In this document: positions 7,710-15,756 of the stretch, one piece after another | Numbering within the stretch: the stretch's first letter is position 1 | Layout: each line of letters opens with the position of its first letter | Assembly: GCA_902826365.1 (NCBI GenBank) | Contig: CADEEO010000005.1 | Location: forward strand, 1-32,262 | Source of the DNA: an uncultured Hyphomicrobiales bacterium | GTDB lineage: Bacteria; Pseudomonadota; Alphaproteobacteria; Rhizobiales; Aestuariivirgaceae | DNA length: 32,262 nucleotides | Direction of reading: 5' to 3' | Translations under genes and position numbers: made by a program | The notes under the pieces: generated by a model | What the model was told of the DNA's origin: nothing | What the model saw: the letters and a program-made list of their open reading frames with translations, nothing else | Databases searched by the model: none

Positions 7710-8570
7710 TCAGTAATTGAACTTCCGCAAAGCCATTGCTGTGGCATCGTCGGCTGGCTTGAAGCGCAGGTATTTCACACAAGCCGGGTCATCGGCTTCG
7801 ATGCTGCGAATGCTGCCCAACACCCTATCTACGCCGCCCGGTGTTAGCGATGCTTGCAGCAAACTCTCGTTGGAATGCAATGCGTAGTGGTCGACGGCCC
7901 GATAGTAGCCGTCGGTGCAAAGCAGAATTTCACTGGGCGCGCCCAAATCAAAATACTCGGCAAATTCCGTTGCTGACGGGCTTGCCTCAAGGATGCTGTA
8001 GCCACCCGGAGAATTCCGCTGCTTGCGGCCTTGCATGAGCTGCGGCCGGAATTCGGCGAGCAGCTTTTTGATATCAAGCATGCCCGCATCCCGGCGCTTG
8101 AGCGCTTCCCTCGAAAGCCAGTGGTCAAAGGCGTTGTTGGGAGAGGCCGCAACGCTGATGTGCGCGCCATCGCTGCCGCGCGCCAGGAGGCAGGAATCAC
8201 CCAGGCGCATTGCTTGCCAAGTCCCGCCATAGCATTTCACCAAAGTCAAGCAGGCCGCAGGCGGGTCATGGTCCGCAGGAACATCAAGGTCCTTCACGGC
8301 CGCCTTGAAATCAACGATCAGGGCTTGCACGAGCCTGGCGAGAATTTCGCGCAGCGGAAGGTCAGAGCCAGCGAGTGCCTGCAAATGATCATGGGCCCTG
8401 GCAACAAGCCAGGCCGCATCGCTTCCGCCGCCGAGAAAATTCTTTCTGTTGATGCCCGTCACGCCATCGAAAATCCACGCGGCGGAAACATCACCGGGGC
8501 TGCCAAGAAATCCCAGGCCATCCTCGTTGATTGTGCCTGCCCCCTGCGTTACGGCACCCGCAAGCTTCAA
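7710..8570 (-). CDS. PP2C-family protein phosphatase-like protein
   Basis: 286 residues, single domain, no signal peptide or membrane segment. The PP2C metal-site motifs are all visible in order: INEDG (14-18), FDGVTG (34-39), GDS (124-126), CTDG (218-221) and DDAT (274-277), so a two-metal Ser/Thr phosphatase centre should be intact. It begins with TTG whose bases overlap the oxidoreductase stop (TTGA, 8567-8570), with AGGTGG about six to seven bases before it, so it is translationally coupled as the last gene of the six-gene amino-sugar operon. A protein phosphatase is an odd member of such an operon and no matching Ser/Thr kinase is in the window. It might instead dephosphorylate a small molecule. 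Fold confident, role unknown. Confidence 0.82.
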   Translation of the reverse strand: MKLAGAVTQGAGTINEDGLGFLGSPGDVSAAWIFDGVTGINRKNFLGGGSDAAWLVARAHDHLQALAGSDLPLREILARLVQALIVDFKAAVKDLDVPADHDPPAACLTLVKCYGGTWQAMRLGDSCLLARGSDGAHISVAASPNNAFDHWLSREALKRRDAGMLDIKKLLAEFRPQLMQGRKQRNSPGGYSILEASPSATEFAEYFDLGAPSEILLCTDGYYRAVDHYALHSNESLLQASLTPGGVDRVLGSIRSIEADDPACVKYLRFKPADDATAMALRKFNY

Positions 8571-9631
8571 AGGGCCACCACCTGGCCGGTGCGCACGCTT
8601 TCATCGGCCGCCAGCACGATGCGGAGCGAATTTATGGCATCCTCCACATGGCCGCTCATGTCCCGGTCATGTCGGATCGCATCAAGGAACAATTCCTGCT
8701 CGCGGTTGCAAAGCTCCTGATGGCCGGGCTCATCGTCCATGCGGATGATTTCATCGGGGGTTGCAAATTTTCCCTTGGGCGTGAGCAGCGCATGATGCAG
8801 GCGCAGCGCGCTGGTGCGCGTGTGGCTGTCGACATCCGAAGATGCTGTTTTCGATTCCTCCACGGCAATCGACACGGAACCTTTAGGGCCGATCATGTCT
8901 TTCACGAAAAAAGCCGTTTCGCTCATCATCGGCCCCCAGCCCGCTTCGTACCATCCCACCGAGCCGTCATCGAAGGCCACATGAAGGTGGCCATAGTTAT
9001 ACATATGCTCATCGACTTCAGTGGTAAGGCGCGCCCCGACCGCATGGACGCGGACGGGCTTGGCGCCCGTCACCTGGCACATGACATCGACATAATGCAC
9101 GCCGCAATCGACGATGGGGCTGATAGAATTCATCAGCTGCTTGTGCACAGACCATTGCGCACCGGAAGATTGCTGGTTGAGATTCATCCGCATCACCAGC
9201 GGCTTGCCGAGGGTTTTTCCCACTTTAACAAATTTCACCCAGGAGGGATGAACCCGCAGGATATAGCCGATCACCAGCTTCCTGCCGGAGGCCTTGGCGA
9301 GCTTCGCAATCTCTTCGGCCTCGGCCACCGTGTCGGCCAAGGGCTTTTCGATGAAAATATGGCAGCCCGCCGTCAAGGCCAGCTTGGCATAGGCAGCATG
9401 GGTATCGGGCCAGGTGTTGATCGATACGGCATCGGGTTTTGTGGAAGCGAGGGCCTCGGCGTAGTCGGAAAAAAGCGGCGCATCCGGAAATTCCTTCTTG
9501 ATGTCATCGCGTGTTTCAATGCCGCGGCTGCACAGGCCCGCAATCTCAAATCCCTTGATGGACTTGTAGGCGCGGGCATGGCTCAAACCCATATTGCCAA
9601 GGCCTACCACAAGCACTTTGATTTTCTTCAT
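8567..9631 (-). CDS. Gfo/Idh/MocA family oxidoreductase (3), in amino-sugar operon
   Basis: 354 residues. Rossmann motif VVGLGNMGLSH (8-18), catalytic EKP (95-97) and DCGVHYVDV (175-183) carrying the conserved His of the family. The start is taken as ATG 9631 because it overlaps the nagA stop as ATGA; an in-frame ATG at 9646 is possible. Neither has a strong Shine-Dalgarno. The gene lies between nagA and the PP2C-like gene, so an amino-sugar, uronic or anhydro-sugar substrate is plausible, but none of the standard GlcNAc/MurNAc steps needs it. Sequence gives only the family. Confidence 0.88.
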   Translation of the reverse strand: MKKIKVLVVGLGNMGLSHARAYKSIKGFEIAGLCSRGIETRDDIKKEFPDAPLFSDYAEALASTKPDAVSINTWPDTHAAYAKLALTAGCHIFIEKPLADTVAEAEEIAKLAKASGRKLVIGYILRVHPSWVKFVKVGKTLGKPLVMRMNLNQQSSGAQWSVHKQLMNSISPIVDCGVHYVDVMCQVTGAKPVRVHAVGARLTTEVDEHMYNYGHLHVAFDDGSVGWYEAGWGPMMSETAFFVKDMIGPKGSVSIAVEESKTASSDVDSHTRTSALRLHHALLTPKGKFATPDEIIRMDDEPGHQELCNREQELFLDAIRHDRDMSGHVEDAINSLRIVLAADESVRTGQVVAL

Positions 9632-10758
9632 TTGCCGTCGATCCATGTTTGGAGAACCTGCAAATCATTGCTCAAATGCGCAAGGCTCGCAAGATAGCCG
9701 GATTTAATGCGGCCAAGCTCGTGATCGCGCCTGAGAAATGACGCGGGATTAAGGGAAGCCATGCAAAGCGCATCTTCCAGGCTGACGCCAAGGCGCTCCA
9801 CGCAGTAGCGCACCGCTCCATCCATGGTCAGGTTTGAGCCGGCAAGGGTGCCATCGTCCAGCACCAGCTTGCCATTCGCCAGATGAACCGCACGTCCCTG
9901 CAATGCGAAGTTGTCAGGCCCGTCCGCGGCTGTTGGCATGGCATCGGTGACCAGCATGATGCGGCTTCGAGGCTTTGCCGCAAGCGCCACCCTCATGGCG
10001 GCGTCATGCACATGATAGCCATCGGCGATCAATCCGCAGAAACTTTCCGGGTCTGCAAGTGCGGCACCGACCATGCCGGGTTCGCGGCCATTCATCTGGC
10101 TCATGGCATTGAAGAGATGGGTGAAGGCGCGCGCGCCGGAGGCCAGGGCCCTTGCAACCTCGGCAAGGCTTGCTTCGGAATGGCCGAGGCTGACAAGCAC
10201 ACCTTTGTTCGCAAGCAACTGGATCAAATTTGGTGGAACCCGGTTGGGAGCAAGCGTCAGCATCACGCTGCCGCAATCGAGATCGGCAATGCGTTCCACA
10301 TCGTCCTGCGTCATTGTGCGGATGAATTTCGCCTCATGGGCGCCCTTGCGCTCCTTGTCGAGAAATGGCCCTTCAATATGAATGCCGAGAACGCCCGGAA
10401 CGTTTTTTGAACGGGCTGCTTTCACGGCAGCAATTGCTTTCGACAAAACTTCCGGCGCATCGGTGATGACAGTCGGCAGCATCCCCGTCGTTCCGAACTT
10501 GCGATGGGATTCGGCAATGCGGCGGACCGTGTCGATTGTGGGATTGTCATTGAGCAAAGCGCCGCCGCCGCCATTCACCTGTACGTCGAGGAATCCCGGC
10601 GCCAGGAGCCCGCCGTTCAAGACGCGCCGCTCAATACCTGCAGCGAGTTTTTCCTCGGGCACAACTTCAGTGATGCGCCCACCCCCAATGACAACGGCAA
10701 GGCCGCCGCGAATGCTCTCGCCATCAAATACGCGGGCGCCTGTGAGGGCAAATGCCAT
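9628..10758 (-). CDS. nagA: N-acetylglucosamine-6-phosphate deacetylase
   Basis: 376 residues of the amidohydrolase superfamily. Visible landmarks: GFLDVQVNGGGG (55-66), HIEGPF with metal-binding Glu129, GHSEA with His193, THLFNAM with His214, DGYHVH with substrate-binding His249, and the catalytic TDAM Asp272. It converts GlcNAc-6-P to GlcN-6-P plus acetate in the cytoplasm. The ATG overlaps the deaminase stop by one base (TAATG). Length and motif order are normal, and the metal and catalytic residues are all present. It supplies the deaminase upstream and receives GlcNAc-6-P from the kinase or from MurQ encoded across the divergent promoter. Confidence 0.96.
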   Translation of the reverse strand: MAFALTGARVFDGESIRGGLAVVIGGGRITEVVPEEKLAAGIERRVLNGGLLAPGFLDVQVNGGGGALLNDNPTIDTVRRIAESHRKFGTTGMLPTVITDAPEVLSKAIAAVKAARSKNVPGVLGIHIEGPFLDKERKGAHEAKFIRTMTQDDVERIADLDCGSVMLTLAPNRVPPNLIQLLANKGVLVSLGHSEASLAEVARALASGARAFTHLFNAMSQMNGREPGMVGAALADPESFCGLIADGYHVHDAAMRVALAAKPRSRIMLVTDAMPTAADGPDNFALQGRAVHLANGKLVLDDGTLAGSNLTMDGAVRYCVERLGVSLEDALCMASLNPASFLRRDHELGRIKSGYLASLAHLSNDLQVLQTWIDGK

Positions 10759-11762
10759 TACACAGTCTCCGTTACTTTTTTGAGGAGCCGCGGGCGGTCG
10801 GGGTCGCGGCCACGGGCCACGGCTGTTGCCTCAACAAAACGATAGGCGGTTTGAATGATGGAGATGGGATCAAGCAGGGAATTTCCGGTGCGCGCAAAAG
10901 GAAGCCCGCCTTCCTCAGCCACCAAAACAGAAGCGCCGGTCTGGCGCATCTTGCCCAGGGACTCGCGCGAAGATTTCCGCGCCCCGTCTTCCGGCGAATA
11001 GGCAAGAACCGGGAAGCCTTCGCCGAGAAGCTCAAGCGGGCCATGCATCACTTCGGCGATGGAGTAGGCTTCCGCATGAATGGCGCAGGTCTCCTTCAGC
11101 TTCAGCGCCGTTTCCACGGCAATGGGCAGCGATGGCCCGCGCGCCAGAACGTAAAGCGACTCTGCATCCTTTGCGAGGGCAACTGCTTCAGGCCAGTCCA
11201 TTTCAGCGGCCTTCGCCAATTGATCAGGCAGAGCCTCAATAGCGGCAAGCAGATCCTTGCGGTCTAGCCAATGGGCCACGATGGCCGCACCCGCCACCAA
11301 GGATACGATGAAAGATTTCGTAGCCGCCACGCTCAATTCCGGGCCTGCGTGGAGCGGCAGGCAAACATCAGCGGCATGGGCCGCTGGCGAATCCTCCACA
11401 TTGACCAGCGCCACCGTCAAGGCGCCTGCCTCGCGCGCCGCATCCTGAAGCGCCACGATATCCGGGCTTTTTCCCGATTGGGAAACCGTCACACATAATC
11501 CGCTCTTCAATTGAAGCTTTGCGCCATAGACGGACACAACCGATGCGCCCACAGACGAACACGGAACCCCTGTCAAAATTTCCGCAAGATATTTGAAGTA
11601 ACCGGCGGCACTGTCGGAGCTTCCACGCGCCGATGTAATGATGACGGGTGGCGGCCTGCGCCTGAGATGGGCTCCGATTTCTGAAAGCGTTTTGCCATTG
11701 CGCTGAAGGAAACGGGCAACGGCCTCCGGCGCCTCGGCGGCTTCGCGCGCCATGTGGCTCAT
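10758..11762 (-). CDS. nagB-II: SIS-domain glucosamine-6-phosphate deaminase (NagB-II type)
   Basis: 334 residues with two SIS domains and no glutaminase domain, resembling the isomerase half of GlmS. Sugar-phosphate-binding segments ARGSS (45-49) and SQSGKSPD (94-101) are present, and a second SIS domain begins near residue 195. Proteins of this type act as GlcN-6-P deaminases in bacteria lacking classical NagB, giving fructose-6-P and ammonia. AgaS-like activity on galactosamine-6-P is an alternative. The ATG overlaps the gntR stop (ATGA) and its stop overlaps the nagA ATG, so it is tightly coupled between regulator and nagA. Confidence 0.9.
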   Translation of the reverse strand: MSHMAREAAEAPEAVARFLQRNGKTLSEIGAHLRRRPPPVIITSARGSSDSAAGYFKYLAEILTGVPCSSVGASVVSVYGAKLQLKSGLCVTVSQSGKSPDIVALQDAAREAGALTVALVNVEDSPAAHAADVCLPLHAGPELSVAATKSFIVSLVAGAAIVAHWLDRKDLLAAIEALPDQLAKAAEMDWPEAVALAKDAESLYVLARGPSLPIAVETALKLKETCAIHAEAYSIAEVMHGPLELLGEGFPVLAYSPEDGARKSSRESLGKMRQTGASVLVAEEGGLPFARTGNSLLDPISIIQTAYRFVEATAVARGRDPDRPRLLKKVTETV

Positions 11763-12529
11763 GATTTTACCCCGGGTGCGATGGTGAGTTCAGCGACAAA
11801 ATCATAGCTGTCGCCGCGGTAATGGGAGCGGGTGAATTCAATGATGCGGCCATCGGGAAGATAGGAAATGCGCTCGATGAACAAGGCCGGGCTGCCGTCC
11901 GGCAGATCAAGGAGTTTGGCTTCCTGCATCGTGAGCGCCGTTGCATGCAGGCGCTGAAGCGCCCGCACCGGCCTGACGCCGCGCGCCTCGAGGGCTTCGT
12001 AAAGCGAACCGCGAACGCTCGCCGGATCAGGCAAAAAATGCTGTGGGATCACCGCCAGTTCAATGGCCATGGGAACCCCATCGGCGCGGCGCAGGCGGTG
12101 GAAACGCGAGACATGCTCGCCCGGCGAAATCGACAGTTTGATTGCTTCCTCTGGCGTCGGAAGGCCGGTGGAACGCTCAAGCCAATCGGCGTCGGTTTTG
12201 AGGCCGCGAAGCTGCATGTCCTGGGTGAAACTGGTGAGGCGCGACAGGGGCTGTTCAATGCGCCGCGCCGGCCCGCTTACATAGGTGCCGGAACCCCGGC
12301 GTTGCACCAGCACGCCGTCGGCCACGAGATCGGTGAAGGCCTTGCGCACGGTGACGCGCGAGATATCGAGCAGCACCGCCACGTCGCGCTCGCCTGGGAT
12401 AGCATCTCCTTCCTTGAGATCGCCGGACGCCACCGCATCCTGCACCAGTTTTTTCACGCGGAGATAACGCGGCGCCGTGCTGTCGCGCTCAAATCGGCTG
12501 CGCTGGAAGATGGTTTGAAAAGCGTTCAT
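11759..12529 (-). CDS. GntR/HutC-family transcriptional regulator with UTRA domain (NagR/DasR-like)
   Basis: 256 residues. An N-terminal GntR winged helix (about 15-85, with LKEGDAIPGERDVA and ISRVTVRKAFTDLV) is followed by a UTRA ligand-binding domain (about 95-245). HutC-type regulators of this kind (NagR/YvoA, DasR) sense GlcN-6-P or GlcNAc-6-P and repress amino-sugar genes. The start is ATG 12529: it overlaps the kinase stop as ATGA and GGTGAG lies six bases upstream; an in-frame TTG at 12535 is less likely. Its natural targets are the twin elements at 13417-13438 and 13518-13539, which would make it autoregulatory through the kinase promoter. Ligand and binding are inferred. Confidence 0.92.
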   Translation of the reverse strand: MNAFQTIFQRSRFERDSTAPRYLRVKKLVQDAVASGDLKEGDAIPGERDVAVLLDISRVTVRKAFTDLVADGVLVQRRGSGTYVSGPARRIEQPLSRLTSFTQDMQLRGLKTDADWLERSTGLPTPEEAIKLSISPGEHVSRFHRLRRADGVPMAIELAVIPQHFLPDPASVRGSLYEALEARGVRPVRALQRLHATALTMQEAKLLDLPDGSPALFIERISYLPDGRIIEFTRSHYRGDSYDFVAELTIAPGVKS

Positions 12530-13410
12530 GCCCAACTCACCGGAATGCTCTGAGCCTGACGCGCCATCATGATGGCGCCATCCAACGCATCAGCCCCAGG
12601 TGCTGTCAGCGCCTGCTTCACGTCAGCATCGAGATAGGGCGGATAAACCTTCGCTACGCCACCGAGCAGGCAGAGCTTGCCAGCGCCGCGCGCCAACAGA
12701 GCGCGGCCAAGGCTTGAAATGGCGGCTGCTCCCTCAATCACAATGGTCATGCCGACCACATCGCCTTTGGCGGCACATTCGAAAACCAGGGGCGCCATTT
12801 CGGCATAATCTTTTGGCGTTGCCTGCTCAGACCAGCGGGAGACATCGAACCTGTTACGGCCAACCCGTGATAATACGTTCTCGATCAGCGGTGTGGGTTG
12901 CAGCAGGCCATCGATAGCCAGCGCAGCGCGGCGCACCGCGTGGTGGCCGAGCCAGGCGCCCGAACCATGATCGCCAAGCGCAAATCCCCAGCCGCCCACC
13001 ATGTGGCGAACCCCATTGATGGAAGCAAAGCCAATGGAGCCGGTGCCCGCAATGACAATGCCGCCGTCGCTTCCGGCAAAGGCGCCCACCCAGGCCGCAT
13101 AGGCATCGTTATCGGCGATGACCGAAGCGAACGGCAGTTTCGCCTCGGCAATCCGCTCTGCTCCAACGGAGGTTACGATGCCCGCAAGGCCAAGGCCTGC
13201 ATGAAGATCGCTTGTCTTTAAGTGTGCCCTGCCCGCTGCTTCTGCGGCAGTCGCAATGATGTTGGCCAGCGCCCCATCAAAATCCTGATAAATATTGGAG
13301 GAGCCGCCAATGGCTTCGCCCAGCATGCGCCCCGCAGCATCCCGGATGCGGGCCCGGCAACGGCTGCCGCCGCCATCAATGCCGAGAAAATAAGCCTTTG
13401 CTTGCTCCAT
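12526..13410 (-). CDS. BadF/BadG/BcrA-type amino-sugar kinase (GlcNAc and/or MurNAc kinase)
   Basis: 294 residues of the ASKHA kinase fold. Phosphate-1 loop IDGGGSRC (11-18), catalytic-region DND (101-103), phosphate-2 loop IAGTGS (121-126) and a GGWGFALGDHGSGAWLG stretch (140-156) match BadF-type N-acetylglucosamine kinases. In Clostridium a relative (MurK) phosphorylates both GlcNAc and MurNAc; with murQ adjacent, MurNAc activity is attractive here. It is the first gene of the leftward operon. ATG 13410 is chosen because a predicted -10 lies seven bases before it; ATG 13416 is in frame, while a TTG at 13437 would put the operator inside the gene. No Shine-Dalgarno precedes either ATG. Confidence 0.88.
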   Translation of the reverse strand: MEQAKAYFLGIDGGGSRCRARIRDAAGRMLGEAIGGSSNIYQDFDGALANIIATAAEAAGRAHLKTSDLHAGLGLAGIVTSVGAERIAEAKLPFASVIADNDAYAAWVGAFAGSDGGIVIAGTGSIGFASINGVRHMVGGWGFALGDHGSGAWLGHHAVRRAALAIDGLLQPTPLIENVLSRVGRNRFDVSRWSEQATPKDYAEMAPLVFECAAKGDVVGMTIVIEGAAAISSLGRALLARGAGKLCLLGGVAKVYPPYLDADVKQALTAPGADALDGAIMMARQAQSIPVSWA

Positions 13411-13416
13411 TATCAT

Positions 13417-13444
13417 ACAATACCAAAACAATACCAAATGTGAA
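13417..13444 (-). promoter_or_regulatory. Predicted promoter of the kinase operon, with embedded operator
   Basis: Leftward: -35 TTCACA (13444-13439), 16-bp spacer, -10 TATTGT (13422-13417), then six bases to ATG 13410. The expected transcription start is at or next to the ATG, so the mRNA may be leaderless. Spacer and -10 are formed by two perfect tandem copies of TTTGGTATTGT (13438-13428 and 13427-13417), period 11 bp. Confidence 0.6.
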
Positions 13445-13511
13445 GAGTTTTGTTAATAAATATCAAAATTTCAACAAATTCCGCGATTATTCAATGGTTA
13501 ATACTTTCCAC

Positions 13512-13539
13512 TAGACAAGTGGTATTTATTTGGTATTGT
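13512..13539 (+). promoter_or_regulatory. Predicted promoter of murQ-ABC operon, with embedded operator
   Basis: Rightward: -35 TAGACA (13512-13517), 16-bp spacer, -10 TATTGT (13534-13539), then seven bases to the murQ ATG at 13547. The 22-bp spacer-plus-minus-10 element matches the one in the kinase promoter at 18 of 22 positions, again with TGGTATT half-sites 11 bp apart. An inverted repeat CCACT-N5-AGTGG (13508-13522) overlaps the -35. Confidence 0.6.
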
Positions 13540-13546
13540 CACATTT

Positions 13547-14449
13547 ATGGGAGCATCCTTGCGAAAAACCGAGAATAATTTGCCGCAATCGGCAGGCATC
13601 GACACCTGGAGCGACGCAGAAATTCTGGCCGCGTTTGCTGGCGGACAGGAGCGCGCCATCGCCGCCGTCAAGGCGGCCACACCACAAATATCGAAAGCCG
13701 CAAACGCCATTGCTGCTTGTTTGGCTGGCGGTGGCAGCCTTTTCTATGCGGGCGCCGGAACTTCAATCCGCATCGGCGTGCAGGATGGTTCGGAGCTGCC
13801 CGCAACCTTCGGCATGGCGGAAGACAAAATTGATTATCTCATCGCCGGCGGCCGTGCGGCGATGTTTGAAACACTTGCCGACGCGGAGGATGATGCCGTC
13901 GAAGGCGCGCGCGCTGCCTCTGCCTGCAAAGCCGGTGACGCGCTGATTGCCATCGCGGCCTCCGGCTCAACGCCTTACACAATTGCCGCCGCCAAGCGCG
14001 CCCGGGAACGCGGCGCAACGGTCGTTGCCGTTGTCAACAACGCGAACTCCGCACTTGCTGCTGCCGCCGACATCGAAATCCTTCTCGATTCCGGTCCTGA
14101 GGTTATCACGGGATCAACCCGCATGGGCGCAGGCACGGCGCAGAAAGCGGCTCTCAATTTTCTGTCCACCCTCGTCCATATCAAACTGGGGGCGGTGCAT
14201 GATGGCATGATGGTCAACGTGCAGGCCGGCAATCTCAAGCTCAAGGCCCGTGCGGCTGGCATTGTTTCACGCATTGCCGGGATCAGCGAGAAAGACGCCG
14301 CCGCTGCACTCGAACTTGCCGGGGGCGGAGTAAAGCCCGCCGTCCTGATCAGCTCCGGTGCAGGCTCACTTGACGCTGCGCAGCGGTTGCTCCTTGAAAG
14401 CAAAGGTAATTTACGGCTGGCCCTTTCACGGCTGGCCGCGACACGCTAA
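13547..14449 (+). CDS. murQ: N-acetylmuramic acid 6-phosphate etherase
   Basis: 300 residues with a SIS domain. Characteristic stretches: FYAGAGTSIRIGVQDGSELP (66-85), AEDDAVEG (113-120), ASGSTPYT (138-145) and GPEVITGSTRMGAGTAQK (183-200). The two glutamates shown to be catalytic in E. coli MurQ (Glu83, Glu114) fall at the same numbers here. The enzyme removes D-lactate from MurNAc-6-P to yield GlcNAc-6-P, which NagA then deacetylates. The ATG at 13547 has no Shine-Dalgarno and lies seven bases after a predicted -10, suggesting leaderless translation. A TTG at 13559 preceded by GGGAG is an alternative start. The usual DASEC is DGSEL here, a mild variation. Confidence 0.94.
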   Translation: MGASLRKTENNLPQSAGIDTWSDAEILAAFAGGQERAIAAVKAATPQISKAANAIAACLAGGGSLFYAGAGTSIRIGVQDGSELPATFGMAEDKIDYLIAGGRAAMFETLADAEDDAVEGARAASACKAGDALIAIAASGSTPYTIAAAKRARERGATVVAVVNNANSALAAAADIEILLDSGPEVITGSTRMGAGTAQKAALNFLSTLVHIKLGAVHDGMMVNVQAGNLKLKARAAGIVSRIAGISEKDAAAALELAGGGVKPAVLISSGAGSLDAAQRLLLESKGNLRLALSRLAATR

Positions 14450-14488
14450 GTTTTGAAGAAACGTCAAATAGAGGAAAGGGAGAAACTC

Positions 14489-15745
14489 ATGTTAAAGACT
14501 GGACTGAAGACCATGCTGCTCACGGCCGTTGCCATGACGGCATTTGCCGGCGCCGCATCGGCCGGAAAACTTACCATAGAGAGCTGGCGTAACGACGACG
14601 CCACCATCTGGAAGGAAAAAATCATTCCTGCCTTCCAGGCAAAACATCCCGATATCACGGTGGAATTCACGCCCACCGCGCCCAAGGAATACAACGCGGC
14701 CTTGAACGCCAGGCTTGAAGGCGGCACCGCCGGTGACATCATCACCTGCCGGCCTTTCGATGCTTCACTCGAGCTCTTCAACAAGGGCCACCTTGCGGGC
14801 CTCAATGACCTGCCAAGCATGGCGGGCTTTTCGGACGTGGCCAAGAGCGCCTGGACGACCGATGACGGCAAGACCACCTTCTGCGTGCCCATGGCGTCAG
14901 TTATTCACGGCTTTATCTACAACAAGGATATCTTTGCCGAGTTGAAGCTTGCAGAACCCAAGACCGAGGAAGAATTTCTCGCCGTTCTCGAGGCCATCAA
15001 GAAAGACGGCAAATATGTTCCGCTGGTTTTGGGCACCAACGACCAGTGGGAAGCCGCCACCATGGGCTTCCAGAACATCGGGCCCAACTACTGGAAAGGC
15101 GAGAAAGGCCGCAAGAAGCTGATTGATGGCACGGGCAAGCTGACCGATCCGGAATATGTGAACACCTTCGCAGCGCTTGCGAAGTGGGCGCCCTACATGG
15201 GCGATGGCTACAAGGCCCAGACCTATCCCGACAGCCAGAACCTATTCGGCCTCGGCAAGGGCGCCATCTACGCGGCGGGTTCGTGGGATATTTCCACCTT
15301 CCGCGGCCAGGACGTGCCCATGGGCGCATTCAAGGCCCCGCCTCCCGCCGGTTCGGCCGATTGCTATATTTCGGACCACACGGATATCGGCATCGGGATG
15401 AACGCAAAATCGGCCAACGCCGCTGACGCCAAGGTTTTCCTGGACTGGATCGGCTCGGACGAGTTTGCCAACATCCTCGGCAACGCGCTTCCAGGCTTCT
15501 TCCCGCTGTCGAACGCCAAGGTAACGCTCACCGACGATGTCGCGCAGACCTTCGTAAGCTGGCGCGGCGAGTGCAAGTCAACCATCCGCGACTCCTACCA
15601 GATACTGTCGCGCGGAACGCCAAACCTCGAAAACGAGATGTGGAACGTTTCGGCCCAGGTGCTCAATGGCACCATGACGCCGGAAGCCGCCGGAGCCCAG
15701 CTCGAAGACGGGCTGAAAAAATGGTACGCTCCGCACCAGAAGTAA
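14489..15745 (+). CDS. CUT1-family sugar ABC transporter periplasmic binding protein
   Basis: 418 residues; SBP_bac_1 family. A signal peptide of about 25 residues ends AGAASA before GKLTIESWRNDD, the start of the mature protein. It captures sugar for the permease pair downstream. ATG 14489 is preceded by GGGAG at a six-base spacing; an in-frame TTG at 14453 would add a charged leader before the signal peptide and is rejected. The gene lies 39 bp after murQ and is followed by a strong hairpin. Location between murQ and the MsmX-type transporter makes an amino sugar, MurNAc, GlcNAc or a disaccharide the likely ligand; the ligand cannot be read directly. Confidence 0.92.
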   Translation: MLKTGLKTMLLTAVAMTAFAGAASAGKLTIESWRNDDATIWKEKIIPAFQAKHPDITVEFTPTAPKEYNAALNARLEGGTAGDIITCRPFDASLELFNKGHLAGLNDLPSMAGFSDVAKSAWTTDDGKTTFCVPMASVIHGFIYNKDIFAELKLAEPKTEEEFLAVLEAIKKDGKYVPLVLGTNDQWEAATMGFQNIGPNYWKGEKGRKKLIDGTGKLTDPEYVNTFAALAKWAPYMGDGYKAQTYPDSQNLFGLGKGAIYAAGSWDISTFRGQDVPMGAFKAPPPAGSADCYISDHTDIGIGMNAKSANAADAKVFLDWIGSDEFANILGNALPGFFPLSNAKVTLTDDVAQTFVSWRGECKSTIRDSYQILSRGTPNLENEMWNVSAQVLNGTMTPEAAGAQLEDGLKKWYAPHQK

Positions 15746-15756
15746 CGTAAAGAAAA

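Noticed and set aside
8531..9697. Forward frame of 388 codons opposite oxidoreductase 3
   Set aside because: Rich in His, Arg and Gly with no domain; a mirror of the genuine reverse-strand dehydrogenase.
13457..13467. Third copy of the nag operator half-site
   Set aside because: Three mismatches to the 11-bp repeat and out of helical phase with the others; AT-rich DNA makes this expected.
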